Shown piece by piece: positions 26,008-38,600 of a stretch of 64,000 nt of DNA. The notes under the pieces are model-generated. The model was not told where the DNA came from and made no database searches. It was given only the letters and a program-made list of their open reading frames with translations. The stretch's first letter is position 1, and every line of letters begins with the position of its first letter. A program made the translations under genes and the position numbers. Origin of the DNA: Bretschneidera sinensis (Eukaryota > Streptophyta > Magnoliopsida > Brassicales > Akaniaceae); the NCBI GenBank assembly GCA_023935145.1, contig CM043698.1, positions 143,324,001 to 143,388,000 of the forward strand, given 5' to 3'.

Positions 26008-28349
26008 GCACATCGATCACAGATCATGGCATAACCTCCACTAGTCTGCCAGCCTTGTCTGGGTTCAACAGAGAAAGAGTGGCAATAAAAACAGGTCAAG
26101 CCCATTGATGATGAGGAGGCTGAAGAAGAAGCATCCATCGAATAAACTTAAAAAATTGAAAAATAGGCTTTGTTTTTTTTTTTTGTCTTCTCTTTTGTTC
26201 TCTTTTTATGTGTGGTAGTGAATACTGAATACTAAGAAACCTGTGCAGATAGAGAGAAAGAAGCGGATAGTGAGAGATAGAGAGAAGTACCTATTTGCTA
26301 TAAAGTGCATTGATAGAGACATAATGAGAAGGAAAAAGACGGTCAATTTTGCAATCATGACAGCAGTCAGGTCCACTGAACCAAGAGGATACATTGAGAA
26401 GAATTTCAAACTATTTAAGAAACATTTTTTTAATTTCCAAATTAGATGATTGGATTTTTGAGAATGTGAAATCAAACAGTTAGAATTCATTTTGTAAGTG
26501 AAGTCCAAATTAGCAGAATTGCCAAATATGAAAATTCAAATTGGTTTTTTGATTAACATGAAACAATATGAGTATCAAGTGGGCAATTTGCCACTTTTGT
26601 AAATAGAGTTATTAAGGTGCTAATAACGCCTCAAAAACACAACTTAGCATGACAAATGAGATAAAAGGGTACTTTGTATTTTCTTACCAATTGGCCGCTA
26701 TTCGGTTCAATGCACCAGCCAAGTTTGTCCTGTTATGACCAAAAGGGATAAAAATTGAACTCAACTTGACTGCTTCTCTGGCCATGTCTGTAACTGCAGA
26801 AATGAGTAAATGAAATGCTGCAATTGTTTATAGATAAACTCGTTTGCAAAAATTTTCTCTACGGTTTTACAAGGGTTTTTCTCGCTAACCAAACAGCAAC
26901 AGGAAGTTTTAGAGAACGATGTTGAAATTGCGATGGAGAGAGTTTACTGGCAACGACACATTTTTCAAAATTTGGGCTGCTGGGACGTACATAGTCAATA
27001 TGGGCTCCTAGATGATTGGGCTTATTGAAGTTAGTGGGCAGATGGTCAATTTGCTCTTTTAAAATTAAAAAATAGAAAAATCAGATGAAGTCCATGAATT
27101 TTAATATAAAATCAAATCAACAAACATCAAAGTTTACGGTAAAAATATTTTAAGTAATAATTGCATACCCAATCCAAACATCCAGAAAAACTCTCTGCAA
27201 AACTCAATCATAATTGTATGAAAATTTGTGTGGTAATTACCATTTTAATTTTCAGAGTGTTCAAACCGAGTGTTTAAATATTACTACTCAAACAATTTAA
27301 AGAGAACAACCATTAATTGTTGGTTGCATAACCACATGATAAACTCTTAATAATTACTAGAATTCACTTTGTTTAAACAAAGAAACGCAATTAAAATAAC
27401 ATGTTCAAAGCTAAAGGATGCATAATTTAATATGAGTAATTCCATAAACTCATATCTTAAACGAGTAATTCGGTAGCAAGTACTCACTGCTTAAACATTT
27501 GAATTTTCTAAATATATTGTGTTACTTACGTGGATTTTTTTTCTTCATTTTATTGAATTTTTAATGATGCTATCCATTTATTTTAATTTCTCTTAATTAT
27601 CTCCTAAAATTTGATTGTCTAACTTTGAAATAGTTCAAAAATTATTTGATAACATTTTTTAATTGTTAAAGATTGATTATTTTATTTGAATATAAAATAT
27701 TAGATTATTTTTTTAATTACTTTGACATACACAATAAATATTTTATCAGTTTGAGAACATTTAAAGAGCGATTTACAAAGATACTGTTATCGTATTCATA
27801 AAATACAAGAAAATAAAATCTTAGATTAAAATTTTAAGGGGTATGATATTGACACTACATGAATAGTTATCCGCACTCTATTTTTTTCTTTTAAAACTTA
27901 CAATAATGCCCATAATAAAAGTTAGATGCACAATTTGACTTCTAAATTATAATTACTACCACGAATTCTCTTTACAAGATTCTATGATACAAAATATTAC
28001 ATTAATTACATTCTTTATTCGTTTTTTTTTCTACTTTTCTCTCTTTTGTTTTCTTCCGTTTTTCCTTCAATTTTTGTTAGAGACACGAATTAAACTTTTA
28101 CGTGAAAAATATTGATCCTACTGAATGCAAATGATCCAACTTCTGAAAATCTTATTAATATTTACTTTTTTCAGCTAATAATTCTAATTAAGTTGATTAA
28201 TAAGAGCCATTAATTCTATAATCTTGAGAGTTATTAATATTCAATGTAGAACACATATTCCGTCAATTGAATATCTAATATTATGAAAAAGATGAAGAAA
28301 GAATTAAAATTAATATTACAGGGTTGAAGACAAAGATTTTAATAATAGA

Positions 28350-28354
28350 AGAAC
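28350..28354. repeat. Left target-site duplication of solo LTR
   Basis: AGAAC directly before TGTAACGACC; partner GGAAC at 30684-30688. Confidence 0.75.
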
Positions 28355-30683
28355 TGTAACGACCCATCCCAGGTTGGCCACCCCTGGACGGTGTCATCAC
28401 ATTTTGAAAATCCAAGCACGACACATATATGCAACAATAAATATAATACTACCAGATTTTTTTTTTCTTTTAACAGGAGAGGTAAACAAATCTGATATTC
28501 ACTTAAACATAAAATACATAAATGCATGAATATTTACAATAAAATTTTTACAAGTCTTTAACTGGATTGTCTGAAGATATTAACACGTACTTGGCTAACA
28601 GAAAAAGATCTCGACGGATTCTCAACCCACCAGACTATTTATCTTGACTGCTACCTAAAATTGTTGAACAGTGAGGAGTGAGCTTCTCAAGCTCAGCGAA
28701 TTAAATTTACTGGAAGTATTCCAAATTCCATCAATAATCCTTTAATATTAAAAATTTATTTTTCGCATAACCTGATGACAACTTTCTACTATCAATCTCT
28801 TCTTCTCAATCATTGGTTCACCTTAAGACTATCAATTATTTCCTAATTACCTCGTAATGAGGTTCATATCAAAAAGTCCATCATTTAGATAAGTCTTATC
28901 ACTGTCTTTTTATATGAAACTCAACCTTCTATAATTAAATTCACAAAAAGTATCACATCTCAGCATCTCGAAAATCTCATCATTATAGCTGTTTTTTTTT
29001 TTTTTATGAGACCCAGCCATCTATAATTTAATTCACAAATAATATACCACATCTTAGCATTTCAAATAATGCAACGATAATTAAAACAGATGCAAATGCA
29101 TGAATGATTATGATGGGAACGTCTTCCCACCTATCGACAGGTTATTATTATCTTAGATCGGCTGCCCTCCCAGTTCTTTTATTCTCATCAGACCGGCTGC
29201 ATTCCCGGTTAATTCCAGCATATACCGGATGTCACGGTTTTCACTTTTCATCCCAGCATATACCGGCTGTCACGGTTTTTATTTTTAATCCCAGCATATA
29301 CCGGCTGTCACGGTTATTTCATTATACCGGCTGCCTTCCCGGTTCTTTTGGTTATATTATTTAATGCATATGTGCATGAACAATGATATAAAACTGTAAT
29401 ATAAACAGAAATATAAAAACAATATAAAGATTCCAACCACTTAATTTGACTATCTTAATTATCCACAAATTTTATCTAACAAAGTTTCTTTAAAATTTAA
29501 CATCCAATCATCCAGATTTTTATCAAATTATAAAATTTCCACAAGATTCTTCTTCTCCTAAATCACATCAAATAATCCATTAAAGTCTGACCAGATCCGC
29601 TAAATTTCATCTTAAATTGTCCATCCGAATTGTCAAATTCCACTAAAATTCATCTTAAATCATCCATAAAAAATTTAGCAAGATCCACTAAAATTCATCT
29701 CGTCCTAATTCGTGTTAAAACATCGGTATGTCTCATCAATAATTTATTAATTGCTTTTTATCCTCAAATAAACTTATAATTTTCAAAAATATTACTTCTC
29801 ACCGAGAAATATTTCTACAAGACCAATTTTCTATCATTCCCATAAATCACTTTTTCATCGATCACCCAAGCATACTTAAATAATTAAACTTAATATTGTC
29901 ACGAAATAATTGATTTTTCATTTAGACTACTAAGAGTAAATCCAACTCACCACGTAGCACTTTAAAGCTACTCGTGGGCCACCTCTTTGCCTTTCCCGAT
30001 CTTCCTCGAATTTTCTCCCGATTGTTGACTACCAACACCTGACATAATATTGGAATTTAAATTTCTTATTATTTCTTCTTTTCTCCATAAACTACACAGT
30101 TTGAAAATTTTCTATTTTAACCTCTTGAAACTTTCATAAATGATAAAATAACATTACCTTATTACCTTCTGCTATTTTGATAGCTTCCCGAAATATTTTC
30201 GAAAATACTCCCAAAATCTTGTTCCTTCCACCTTTCTTTAAATTCCCAAGTGTTTTAAGAACACAGATGAAATATTTGGAACTAATCAAAAATTCTTTCG
30301 CGTTCCCTTCATAAACCGCTCATACACATTATATAGGAGAGCTTGGCTGCAAATTTCAGCAGCTCCCTCCTTCAATAGTCTCCATGAGATACCAAACAAA
30401 CATAATGATAAAAAAAAAACATCATCATTATGTTTTGTTCTCCACTTCCCATTAAACAACAAAAACCAATATATCAATTATCCCACTTAGAATTGTTCTC
30501 TCGGTGGCAGTAGGTATGCTGCCCCGAGTTACTGTTCCAAGTTGACTTTTTTAATTTTTTTTTTTTTTTTTACTTTTCAGCCTTGGTCTCCAGAAATCTT
30601 CATTCAGCCATTCAGGGATTTAACTCTTTGTCATATTGATAAAAATATACACTTACCCAACTTTTTAAAATACGGATATTACA
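28355..30683 (-). mobile_element. Solo LTR (Gypsy-type, probable) with target duplication
   Basis: Insertion of 2329 bp found only in unit 3. On the plus strand it starts TGTAACGACCC and ends GGATATTACA, so it has the TG...CA ends of an LTR. It is flanked by AGAAC (28350-28354) and GGAAC (30684-30688), a 5 bp target duplication with one mismatch. The empty site (gaagaaccaaaacactg) is seen in units 1, 2, 4 and 5. No protein-coding domains lie inside, so it is a solo LTR left by recombination between two LTRs. Minus orientation is preferred because a TATATAA box (minus strand, 30327-30337) then lies in the upstream third and the far end reads GGGTCGTTACA, common in plant Gypsy LTRs. Family assignment is from memory of such ends and not tested. 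Confidence 0.85.
29190..29344. repeat. 38 bp tandem repeat inside the solo LTR
   Basis: CCAGCATATACCGG starts at 29215, 29253 and 29291 (period 38), each followed by a TGTCACGGTT block. Related ACCGGCTGC..TCCCGGTT pieces flank it on both sides. It is locally GC-richer than its surroundings. Its role in the LTR is unknown. Confidence 0.8.
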
Positions 30684-30688
30684 GGAAC
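30684..30688. repeat. Right target-site duplication of solo LTR
   Basis: GGAAC directly after the TTACA end; differs from the left copy at one base. Array sequence resumes with cgaaacactgttgg. Confidence 0.7.
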
Positions 30689-31956
30689 CGAAACACTGTT
30701 GGAGCCTTTGGACACCCTAATTTTTCAGTAAAACCTTTTGTGTTCAACTACATAAGGAGTCATTTTGCTGTTAGAGACATTTTAATTTGACATGATTTAC
30801 TTTTACTCTATGAAGAACCGAGATGATGAGATAGTGAGGGTAAAGATTTAGAGATGAAGAAAGTATAATTAATATAAATTTTTGTATTATAAAAACTTGT
30901 AAAGAATATAAATGACAGTAATGGTATTTCAAAGTCAAAAGAGCACATAACTTTAATTAGGGGTATTATTGTAAATTTTAGAAACAAAAAAAATAATAAT
31001 CGGAATGCCAATAATTAAAGATTTATGGAGTGTCGATATTGCTACCCATATTTTATTTGCTTACACAAACATGCAATAATATTTATTATATAAATTAAAG
31101 TGTATTTCATCTTACACAAGACCCAATTCTATCAAAGACCTTATATTTTGTCAAGGAATTTCGTATTTAAATTTAAATATGATTTATTATTAAGATAGTT
31201 TTATCAATGTCTTATTTAATATAATCATTATAGTATTAAAAGTTCATATGCATTCAATACTATCAATTATTTAATACTCCATTTAATTTCGATGGTACGC
31301 ACAAAATATAGTTCCCTTTTGAGATTGAACAAGTTTCTCAATCAGTATTAGGTGTAGTAAAAGATGCCACTGTGACTCAAATAATTTAAAAATTCAGTTT
31401 AAAAATTCTTATCCTCCATCAAACTTAAATAATTCCCTCCAGCCTGCAACGAGAGAGTTTTTTGTAATTTAATATTTCTATTATTAGAGAGAAAGGAAGC
31501 AGAGAAGGATGGAGATAGAAAACTTTCTAGGGTTGTTTTTAATAAGAAAAAAAGTGTAGAACAAAGGACTATGTACAAGATGGGCTTCAATAAAATCTAT
31601 ACAGTGAATCTCATTTACAAAATAGTTTCCTCCAGCCAAAAAAAGAGAGTATTAAGCCGACAATCTTTAAGAAAATAAATCGATCTTTCCACCCTGTCAA
31701 AAAGCTCTCCTATTAATTTATAAGCTAACCACAAATGGAGGATGGGATCAATGTGATGTGCTTCTTCTTTTCACTTGAAGATTGAAAAATTGTTCCATGC
31801 CCAAATCTCCTGAACCACAGACTCACTACTCAAGGCAAAAAAGCCCCAAGATCTGATAAATTTAAAACAATGAAAAACAGCCCGATAAGCCATGAATTTG
31901 TCATTGATTTGACTACTTCCGTACCACTCCTAGAAAAGAGTCATATAGGCAATATG

Positions 31957-32175
31957 TAGGGCTGTAAATCAGCCCAGGCCGCCCGAGCTCGACTTTTAGC
32001 TCACTCAAACTCGCTCATAACGCTTCATGAGCCAATCTCGAGCAGAATTTTAGCTCATAAAATTCTTGTTCCGAGCATGGGAATAGTGTGGCTTGCCTCA
32101 ATAACACTCGAGCATTTTAAGCTCGTTACTTTCCAAGCTGAGCAATCAATACAATTCGTCTCAGCTCGATTTAAA
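31957..32175. repeat. Degenerate GGGCTGTAAA element (unit 3)
   Basis: Same element as at 9869, beginning tagggctgtaaatcagcccagg. Confidence 0.4.
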
Positions 32176-32523
32176 TTAAAATATGAATATATTTCTATAC
32201 TGTTATACGTATATAAAACTCCCATACAAGTTTTACAATATACGAAATAAAAGTCAACTTTACTCCAAGGGAAAAACTTACATTTATAACAAAAAAGGGA
32301 AAAGCTTACATAAAAAAGTACTTCAAGCAAAAAACTACCATATATATAGTCTTATATAGTTACTAGGGTTTTTACGTTCAACTCTTCTTTTTGTCATTGA
32401 GCTCAATATCATATCTCATAACAATATCATACCTATACCATTTCAGGTCCAAGGTACAACTGCACCCCCAAAATAAACTCTAAACAATGGCTTAAACCTT
32501 CTAAGAGTAGTTACTTTATCACG

Positions 32524-32609
32524 CTAGAGCTTCTGATTCGATCCAGCAGCTTGGGCCTTTTGTAGTCCTATGACCAGTTTCCCCTCTGGTTCCTTCAGAT
32601 AAAATGTAA
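32524..32609 (-). CDS. VAL-like: Gene D exon 6: end of B3 domain and stop
   Basis: It follows tttgcag|ttacat and encodes VTFYLKEPEGKLVIGLQKA then QAAGSNQKL and TAG. The EPEGKLVxGxxKA ending is the usual last strand of VAL-type B3 domains. The stop right after B3 occurs at the same codon in all four copies visible (genes B, D, E, F), so the short form predates amplification of the array. Confidence 0.86.
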
Positions 32610-35600
32610 CTGCAAAGTCCATCACTCATGGTCACTATCTCTTCATACATCAAATAGTAACTCACAAGTGCATTAAGTAAACACTTTAAAAACTTTCAAA
32701 ATGTTTTTCAGGTAAGATTTAGAAAACTATTAAAGATTAATCAAGGTGCATGAAAGAAAGAACTAAAATGATATTGCTATTATTTAGCAAATTTAAATAT
32801 GTAATTTCATTACACAGGATCTGTAGAAAGTGAAATGTGTTTATATATGCAAAATTGAGCTCAAAATAACTACTTGATTTGTGACTAAAAGAGTAAGATG
32901 TGACGGCAGAAATAAGAGTGATAATTGAAATTAGAAAACATAATTATCAAGATTGCCTGAGCATTACTGAAGCTAGAATTACATGAATTACCTTTGTCAC
33001 CGGGTTTACCATCCATCAAAGTCATGTACCCTCTGAGCCCTTCTAAGTTGTAAGTCTTGCTGCTATTGAGAGGCCGAGAGTAGTAGTTAAACTGCCACTC
33101 AAGGCCTGTTGTATCCTGGACTCTAATTGGAATTCGTTGCCCCGCAGAAATTTTAGGGAAGAAAGCCTGCATTATTTAGTATCTATTACCAAAAAAGAGT
33201 TTAAATCCTAGGTCTACTAGACACTATAACAAGACCATATGTCATTTCTCATGAATCAATTAGTTTAATGACCATGCAGAGCCATTAAACAAAAGGGAAA
33301 CTGGTAGAGGGGAGTAGCCTTTCTACTTTCCTCCTCCCTAAGCATGGTTTTAGTTATTACAATCATCATCATCTTAACATACAGACTTACCTCCGCATGC
33401 TTTTTCGGAATCAACATGCGACCCGTCCTGGGATCAGAATCAGTTGCAGTCAAGATTTTATTGAATAAAGAGACAAGTTGATGCTCTCTGGCTTCTATAG
33501 GCGTCTGACCATTTGGTTCAGAGGTTGATGATGTTGGATCGGCCCCACAGTTTCCTGCAACTGAACACCAACATAGAGTTAGTAGTCATTGAAAAACAAT
33601 GATCATCCAGTATAACAGCTTAAAATTGCAAGCTATAAATATAATTTTTGAAAAAAAAAAGACCGCACTTCAGTGGAATCATAACTGGTGATGTAGAACC
33701 ACAAGCACAGTATCAACAGAGAGGGAGAAGAATTAAAAAGAAACCAAGAAACAAATACAGTGGAAATAACAGTGGAATCACAAAAAACCTCAAAAATAGG
33801 TATTTATTCGTCAACCAATGCACTAATGTCCAAAACATAATAGAGTGCTCTTATATATCCACAAAAACCTAACTATAAAAGGAAACAAAATATTAAGTCC
33901 TCAAACAAATCAAAATCCCTCAAATAGAATCCCTAATTTTAAACCTATTTCTATAATATTCCGTTTAAAATCCTTGATCAGTACTCCATAGTAATCACCC
34001 TTCTAGATAGAAGAGTCGGAAAGAAACACACAACTCTATGCTACTTCCTTGGTTTCTCACCGACAAGAAAAAAGAAAGAAGACTCTGAGCCCGCAAAAGG
34101 TCACATTTAAATTCAAGACAAATTGGGTAGAACATTTAGCGTAAGCTAAAAGCCTTTCAGTCCATCCAGGGTTTTATAATTTTCGAACTTATCTCCACCT
34201 TCCTTTAAACCAAAGAGAGCAAAATAAAGGAATTTATTTTCCTTCCTCCTTAAAGCAATAAAATAAAGTTTTCCTCTTCTATAAGACATTTTTTATTCAA
34301 ACAGTACATCAATATTTTCTTGTATAAAATCTGGCATGACAGTTTAAAGCTTCAACAGATTGATTGAACAAATAGATTACCAATGTCCTTTAATTCCAAT
34401 GATGAGGTAGACTGTGGCCCAGAAATTTCTCTGTCCAAGTAAACAGACAAGTCAACTCGAAAGGGGCCCCTCGATGATGAGCATTCCATGCATTCTATGC
34501 CACCGACATCCAATATTATATGTGTATATCTTGACATAATGCAACGACAGTGAATTGCCTGGGCAGGAAAATGAAGCATTAGTGTATAGAGAATATAGAG
34601 TAGTAATCAAAAGCGAGTTCTTTGATTAATAATAATCCGGATATAAACCCACAGGAGAGAGACACAATATGACCGCCCATAAAGGCCAGCAAGGGGAAAA
34701 TTTGCAAAAGCAATAAAAAGTTCAAGATACCTTTTCGCAAGTAACACAATTTCTCCAGCCATCATCATTCAAGTGAAAGATATTGCAAAATCTTCCCTCC
34801 TCATAAGCAGAGCTGAATTTGTAAAAGACTTAAGTCAATTAATCATAAACAGTGTGGGAAAGGAAGAAGATTCAATCAAATTTATAATCCCATCACAAGC
34901 TTTACCATGAAGACAATAAAGACGCACAAGTGAAAATAAAACGAGTACTTTGCCGGGAGTACAGACAATTCATCTAATTGGAAATATTAAAATTTATAAA
35001 CGTGTTCGCATGTAATGTGGAGTCAAAATCTAATTCTGCAACTAAGATCCCTCCAGAATATAAAGTTATGCACTAAAGGTGATCACACCAAATAGGGGCA
35101 GTTATGATAAAGGAGAGAAAAGAAGAAAAAGTAAAAGAAAGACAAAGAAACTTCGTAGGGAAAAACCTTATTGAAACAACTTATGTCTGTGAAAGGTGAA
35201 ATATCTAAAAGATTTGCTTATGCAAAGTCATAAAGTTACTATTCATGTCAAACGCGTGCACGTACATGCGCGACAAAAGGATGCATGTGTATGTGCATGC
35301 GCACACAAAACATACTCAAGCACACAATAACATGTGTTGACACAACAATATCTTCAATGAAACAAGCATCAGGCACAGGCAACACCTTCTGGTATAAGGA
35401 AAAGCAATAGACATAAGGAAAAGAAATCTTAAAATAGACATCAATAGCTTGCTATCAACGATCCAGAAATATGAACTTGAATATATTGGAAATGTAATAA
35501 AATCGAATTGATGCCTGATCGCAAAGTGATGGAACAAATGAATAAAAAGAGACAGAGGACCACTCATATCGTCAAACATCAAAAGACACGTAATATTACT

Positions 35601-38600
35601 TTTAGAGAAAAACTTAGATTAGATAGTTTAACACAATTCTTTTACGCCACATTTCATTTGATTTGTGGATTAAATAATGGAGAAAGCAGCAAGCCCATTT
35701 ACCTCATATTCTATTAGTAAAGGGCTTACAGAAATCATCAAATTCAGATTATACACACATAAGAAAGATAAAGCATGAGAATTTTGTTTACATTAAGAAA
35801 CTAATAGTATACCTATGTAATTCAATAACTTCCTTATCTAAAATGCCTCTTCAGTACATAACTTCCAAAGAAGGTCTTACCATAGTCATAAAAGGAAAAA
35901 TATTTTATATGTAATAAGTAAATTATTTCTTTGTAATATGTGTTGGACTAACTAACTAATTTCATAATTTAGCACTCACACACTCACATACTTGCAATAT
36001 AATGTTGGTAACACAACATCCAAACTACATATTTAAATTTTATCAATTCAATCTATTGCAGATTTTGTATAACAGTGATAATATTAACTGAGCAGATGTC
36101 ATACATGTCTACATGTATAATAAGACATGAATAGCCAAACACTTGCGTGAAAATTTTACAACCAACAGTAGCCCATAAAAGCCTGGCAAACATTAGCTAA
36201 ATGCATTCAGAACTTGATGAGGCATTTTGAATCGAAACAATCATTTCATTGTATTATTGGTATCTATCTATTTTCCTACCTTTTAACCCTAATGACCTGA
36301 AAAATTAATAATATTCACTATTCAATAAAAAAAATTATACTCAACAAAAGGGTAATGGAAAGGGGAAGTAGAGTGAAGAGAAACAATTTTAGGCAATAAT
36401 TCTTTGGAGGACAGAAACTACCAATTTAATACTACAATCCAGGTACAAAATGACAAAGTGGTTGCAGCATTATTCTAAATAGAACAAAACCGATGTTGTT
36501 TTAATATGTGATGCTAGAACAAGATCATTTCACGACAAAACTATGAATGAAAAATGGTAACTTATTAAAAAAATGGAAAAACGGTAAGGTTAACATTTAC
36601 CAACCACGCTGAAAAACAGTTTTGCTTACCTTTTTCTTTTCCTGATAGTACGAAGAAAATAAATCATTCTTGAAAAAATAAATACCATTAACACAAATTC
36701 CAGTACATAACTATGGCTAAATTCATTTTTTTTTTTGTAGTGCTACCAAGGTGGTGTCAAATTCATTTTAAGCTAAGAGGAAAAGTTTCTCTGTTCGATT
36801 GTTAATTAACTATTTAATTCGCATTAAACTTGGTCGTACTTAATGATGGGTTGAATATATGAATTTTTCAGCATAGAACATAAATTTATCTATCATTTAT
36901 CCTTTTCTTTTGAAAATTATAAATCATTTAACATATACCTATTTCACTCTATTGTCCACAAATTCAAAGCATAGCAATAATGACTACAGCAGGAGGAAGA
37001 TAAAAAAGAAGGAACTACAACATATCAATGGCCTAATAATATACTGGTTTTCTTCCTCCTTCCCTGAGAACCATTCTGCCTTCTTCCAAACAGGAAAAAA
37101 AAATGAATTGTGAATTGGATGAGTTTTCCACTGATCACATATCACAAGATCTAATGATTTGGGAAATTGATGATACTTTTAGTTTTAGCTAATTAATTTG
37201 AGGTGGAGTCTTGAGAAAGAAAGCAAGAGTACCATCAGTAATATGGTCTATTGCGGTAAACCTTCCACTGTTTGTTAATAAAACTGAACTACTAGGGGGA
37301 CATAAAAGATGAATTCTATCAAGTATAAACTTGTTCTAATCTAAGGTAGTACGCTCATGAGCTTGACCATATTTCACTGTCAAGAAATTATTGAAGACTC
37401 CCATCTTCAAGTTTGACACAAACATAGGTACATAGTTTAGTTCTTCCTAAGTCGCGAACGAGTGTCAATCATTTATTCCAAAAAAATGTAAGGAGAGTGG
37501 GAGTTACTACTGCACCTTCCTTAAGGTCACCCTGTTAGACTTTGGTTACTAGAACTACATTCCAGTGAAGAGACAACTTCAAAAATGTTCAACTCTATAG
37601 CATTCAAAAAGGTTTCTATATGATTTCTATAAAAGACGAAAACGATTTCACCACCATAAGATATTAGTGGTTGTTAGCTACTATAATTACACTAAAAGAT
37701 ATCGTAATTAGCATCAAATTTTTCAACAAAATTTATTTGCTTCATAAACTCTAGTGCTTTTTTTTTTTTTTTTTGTGTGTAATTTTATTTCATTGCACCA
37801 AACTTAACTTATTGCAACATCATTGCTTTCTGTTGCCATATTCTTAATCTACTGCAGCATCATGGTGTCATGGTGCTACTCGTCTAGCTTATGGCAACAT
37901 TTTTTTTCATGCTGCTCTTAACCTATTGCAACATCATTATGTCTTGTTGCTATATAACAAATTTCATTCGGGTTACCCTCCAAGCCAAGAACAGATTCTT
38001 GTAAGTTATTTCACCCTTTCATGATCAAAACCCGTTTCATGCAGTTCTCATGTTGCCCACAGCATAAGGATCGTGATTATTTATCATCATTTTTACATCC
38101 TTTCTCAAACAAAGTACAAGGTTATTTCAAAATATTTAGTTTCACTCGATGCTGGATGATTGTTTAATACCTTAGGTTACCTAAGTTTTGTACTATCTTG
38201 ACAGTATTCATTCTTTCGTATTTGTAGATAAACATTAACATTTAACAATGCCGGCCCAAATTTTGATAATTGTTTTAAATAGAATATACAATTTCATAGT
38301 TTCATCACAATTAAAGTACGTGTATGGACATTTTTTAACGAAATATGTGCAAATAAAAGAATATGGTCCATTAAATCCTAGATAAATTTACGTAATCTCA
38401 CACAGGTTTTTGTGCCACCTACAAAATTTTTATTAAAGGCAAGAGTTTTCCTTGTAATGTGTTTCGTCACATACCACATGAATGTGAATCCAAGATCTAA
38501 ACACCCATAAAATCAGTCTTGAGCCTAATAGTGACAGCCTAAGAGAAGGAATCAATTCAAGAGGACCTCTATCACTGAACTAAAATATTCTATTGGTAGC

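Larger units (their letters stand above)
20951..26138 (-). pseudogene. VAL-like: VAL-like gene C, truncated: no B3 exons
   Basis: Only exon 1 (26008-26138), exon 2 (21301-21382) and exon 3 (20951-21128) remain. Exons 4-6 were removed by the deletion joining units 2 and 3 near 20708. Exon 1 is open (MDASSSASSSSMGLTCFYCH, good donor). The exon 2 acceptor is destroyed: the minus strand reads attcac|ctttgc where other copies have attcag (21383-21384). Zinc-ligand C66 is Phe (NFVTCEK). Exon 3 has a stop at 21114-21116 (TGA in place of the Gly codon of HCGC). No complete DNA-binding product is possible. Transcripts from its promoter would run on toward gene B. Confidence 0.82.
26139..32523. other. 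Spacer between gene C and gene D, with solo LTR
   Basis: Homologous to 6380-10435 but interrupted by the solo LTR. The exon-like minus-strand stretch upstream of exon 1 is present (about 26693-26801, reading MAREAVKLSSIFIPFGHN). The GGGCTGTAAA element is at 31957-32175. The LTR lies about 2.2 kb upstream of the gene C start and about 1.8 kb beyond the gene D stop. Confidence 0.65.
20709..34045. repeat. Tandem array unit 3 (type 3/6) with solo LTR
   Basis: Third copy, lacking roughly its first 95 bp. It is enlarged by a 2.3 kb solo LTR (28355-30683). Two private internal deletions are visible against the other units: about 330 bp joined near 21978 (gtgttgacaagctctttt) and about 575 bp joined near 24397 (gttgcccacaccgattc, with a shared CAC at the join). 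It shares with unit 6 the lost exon 2 splice acceptor, the C66F change and clustered substitutions in exon 3. Its right end carries exons 6, 5 and 4 of the intact gene D. Confidence 0.92.

Noticed and set aside
28355..30683. DNA transposon instead of LTR
   Set aside because: Ends are TG...CA without long inverted repeats and the duplication is 5 bp, both typical of LTR elements.
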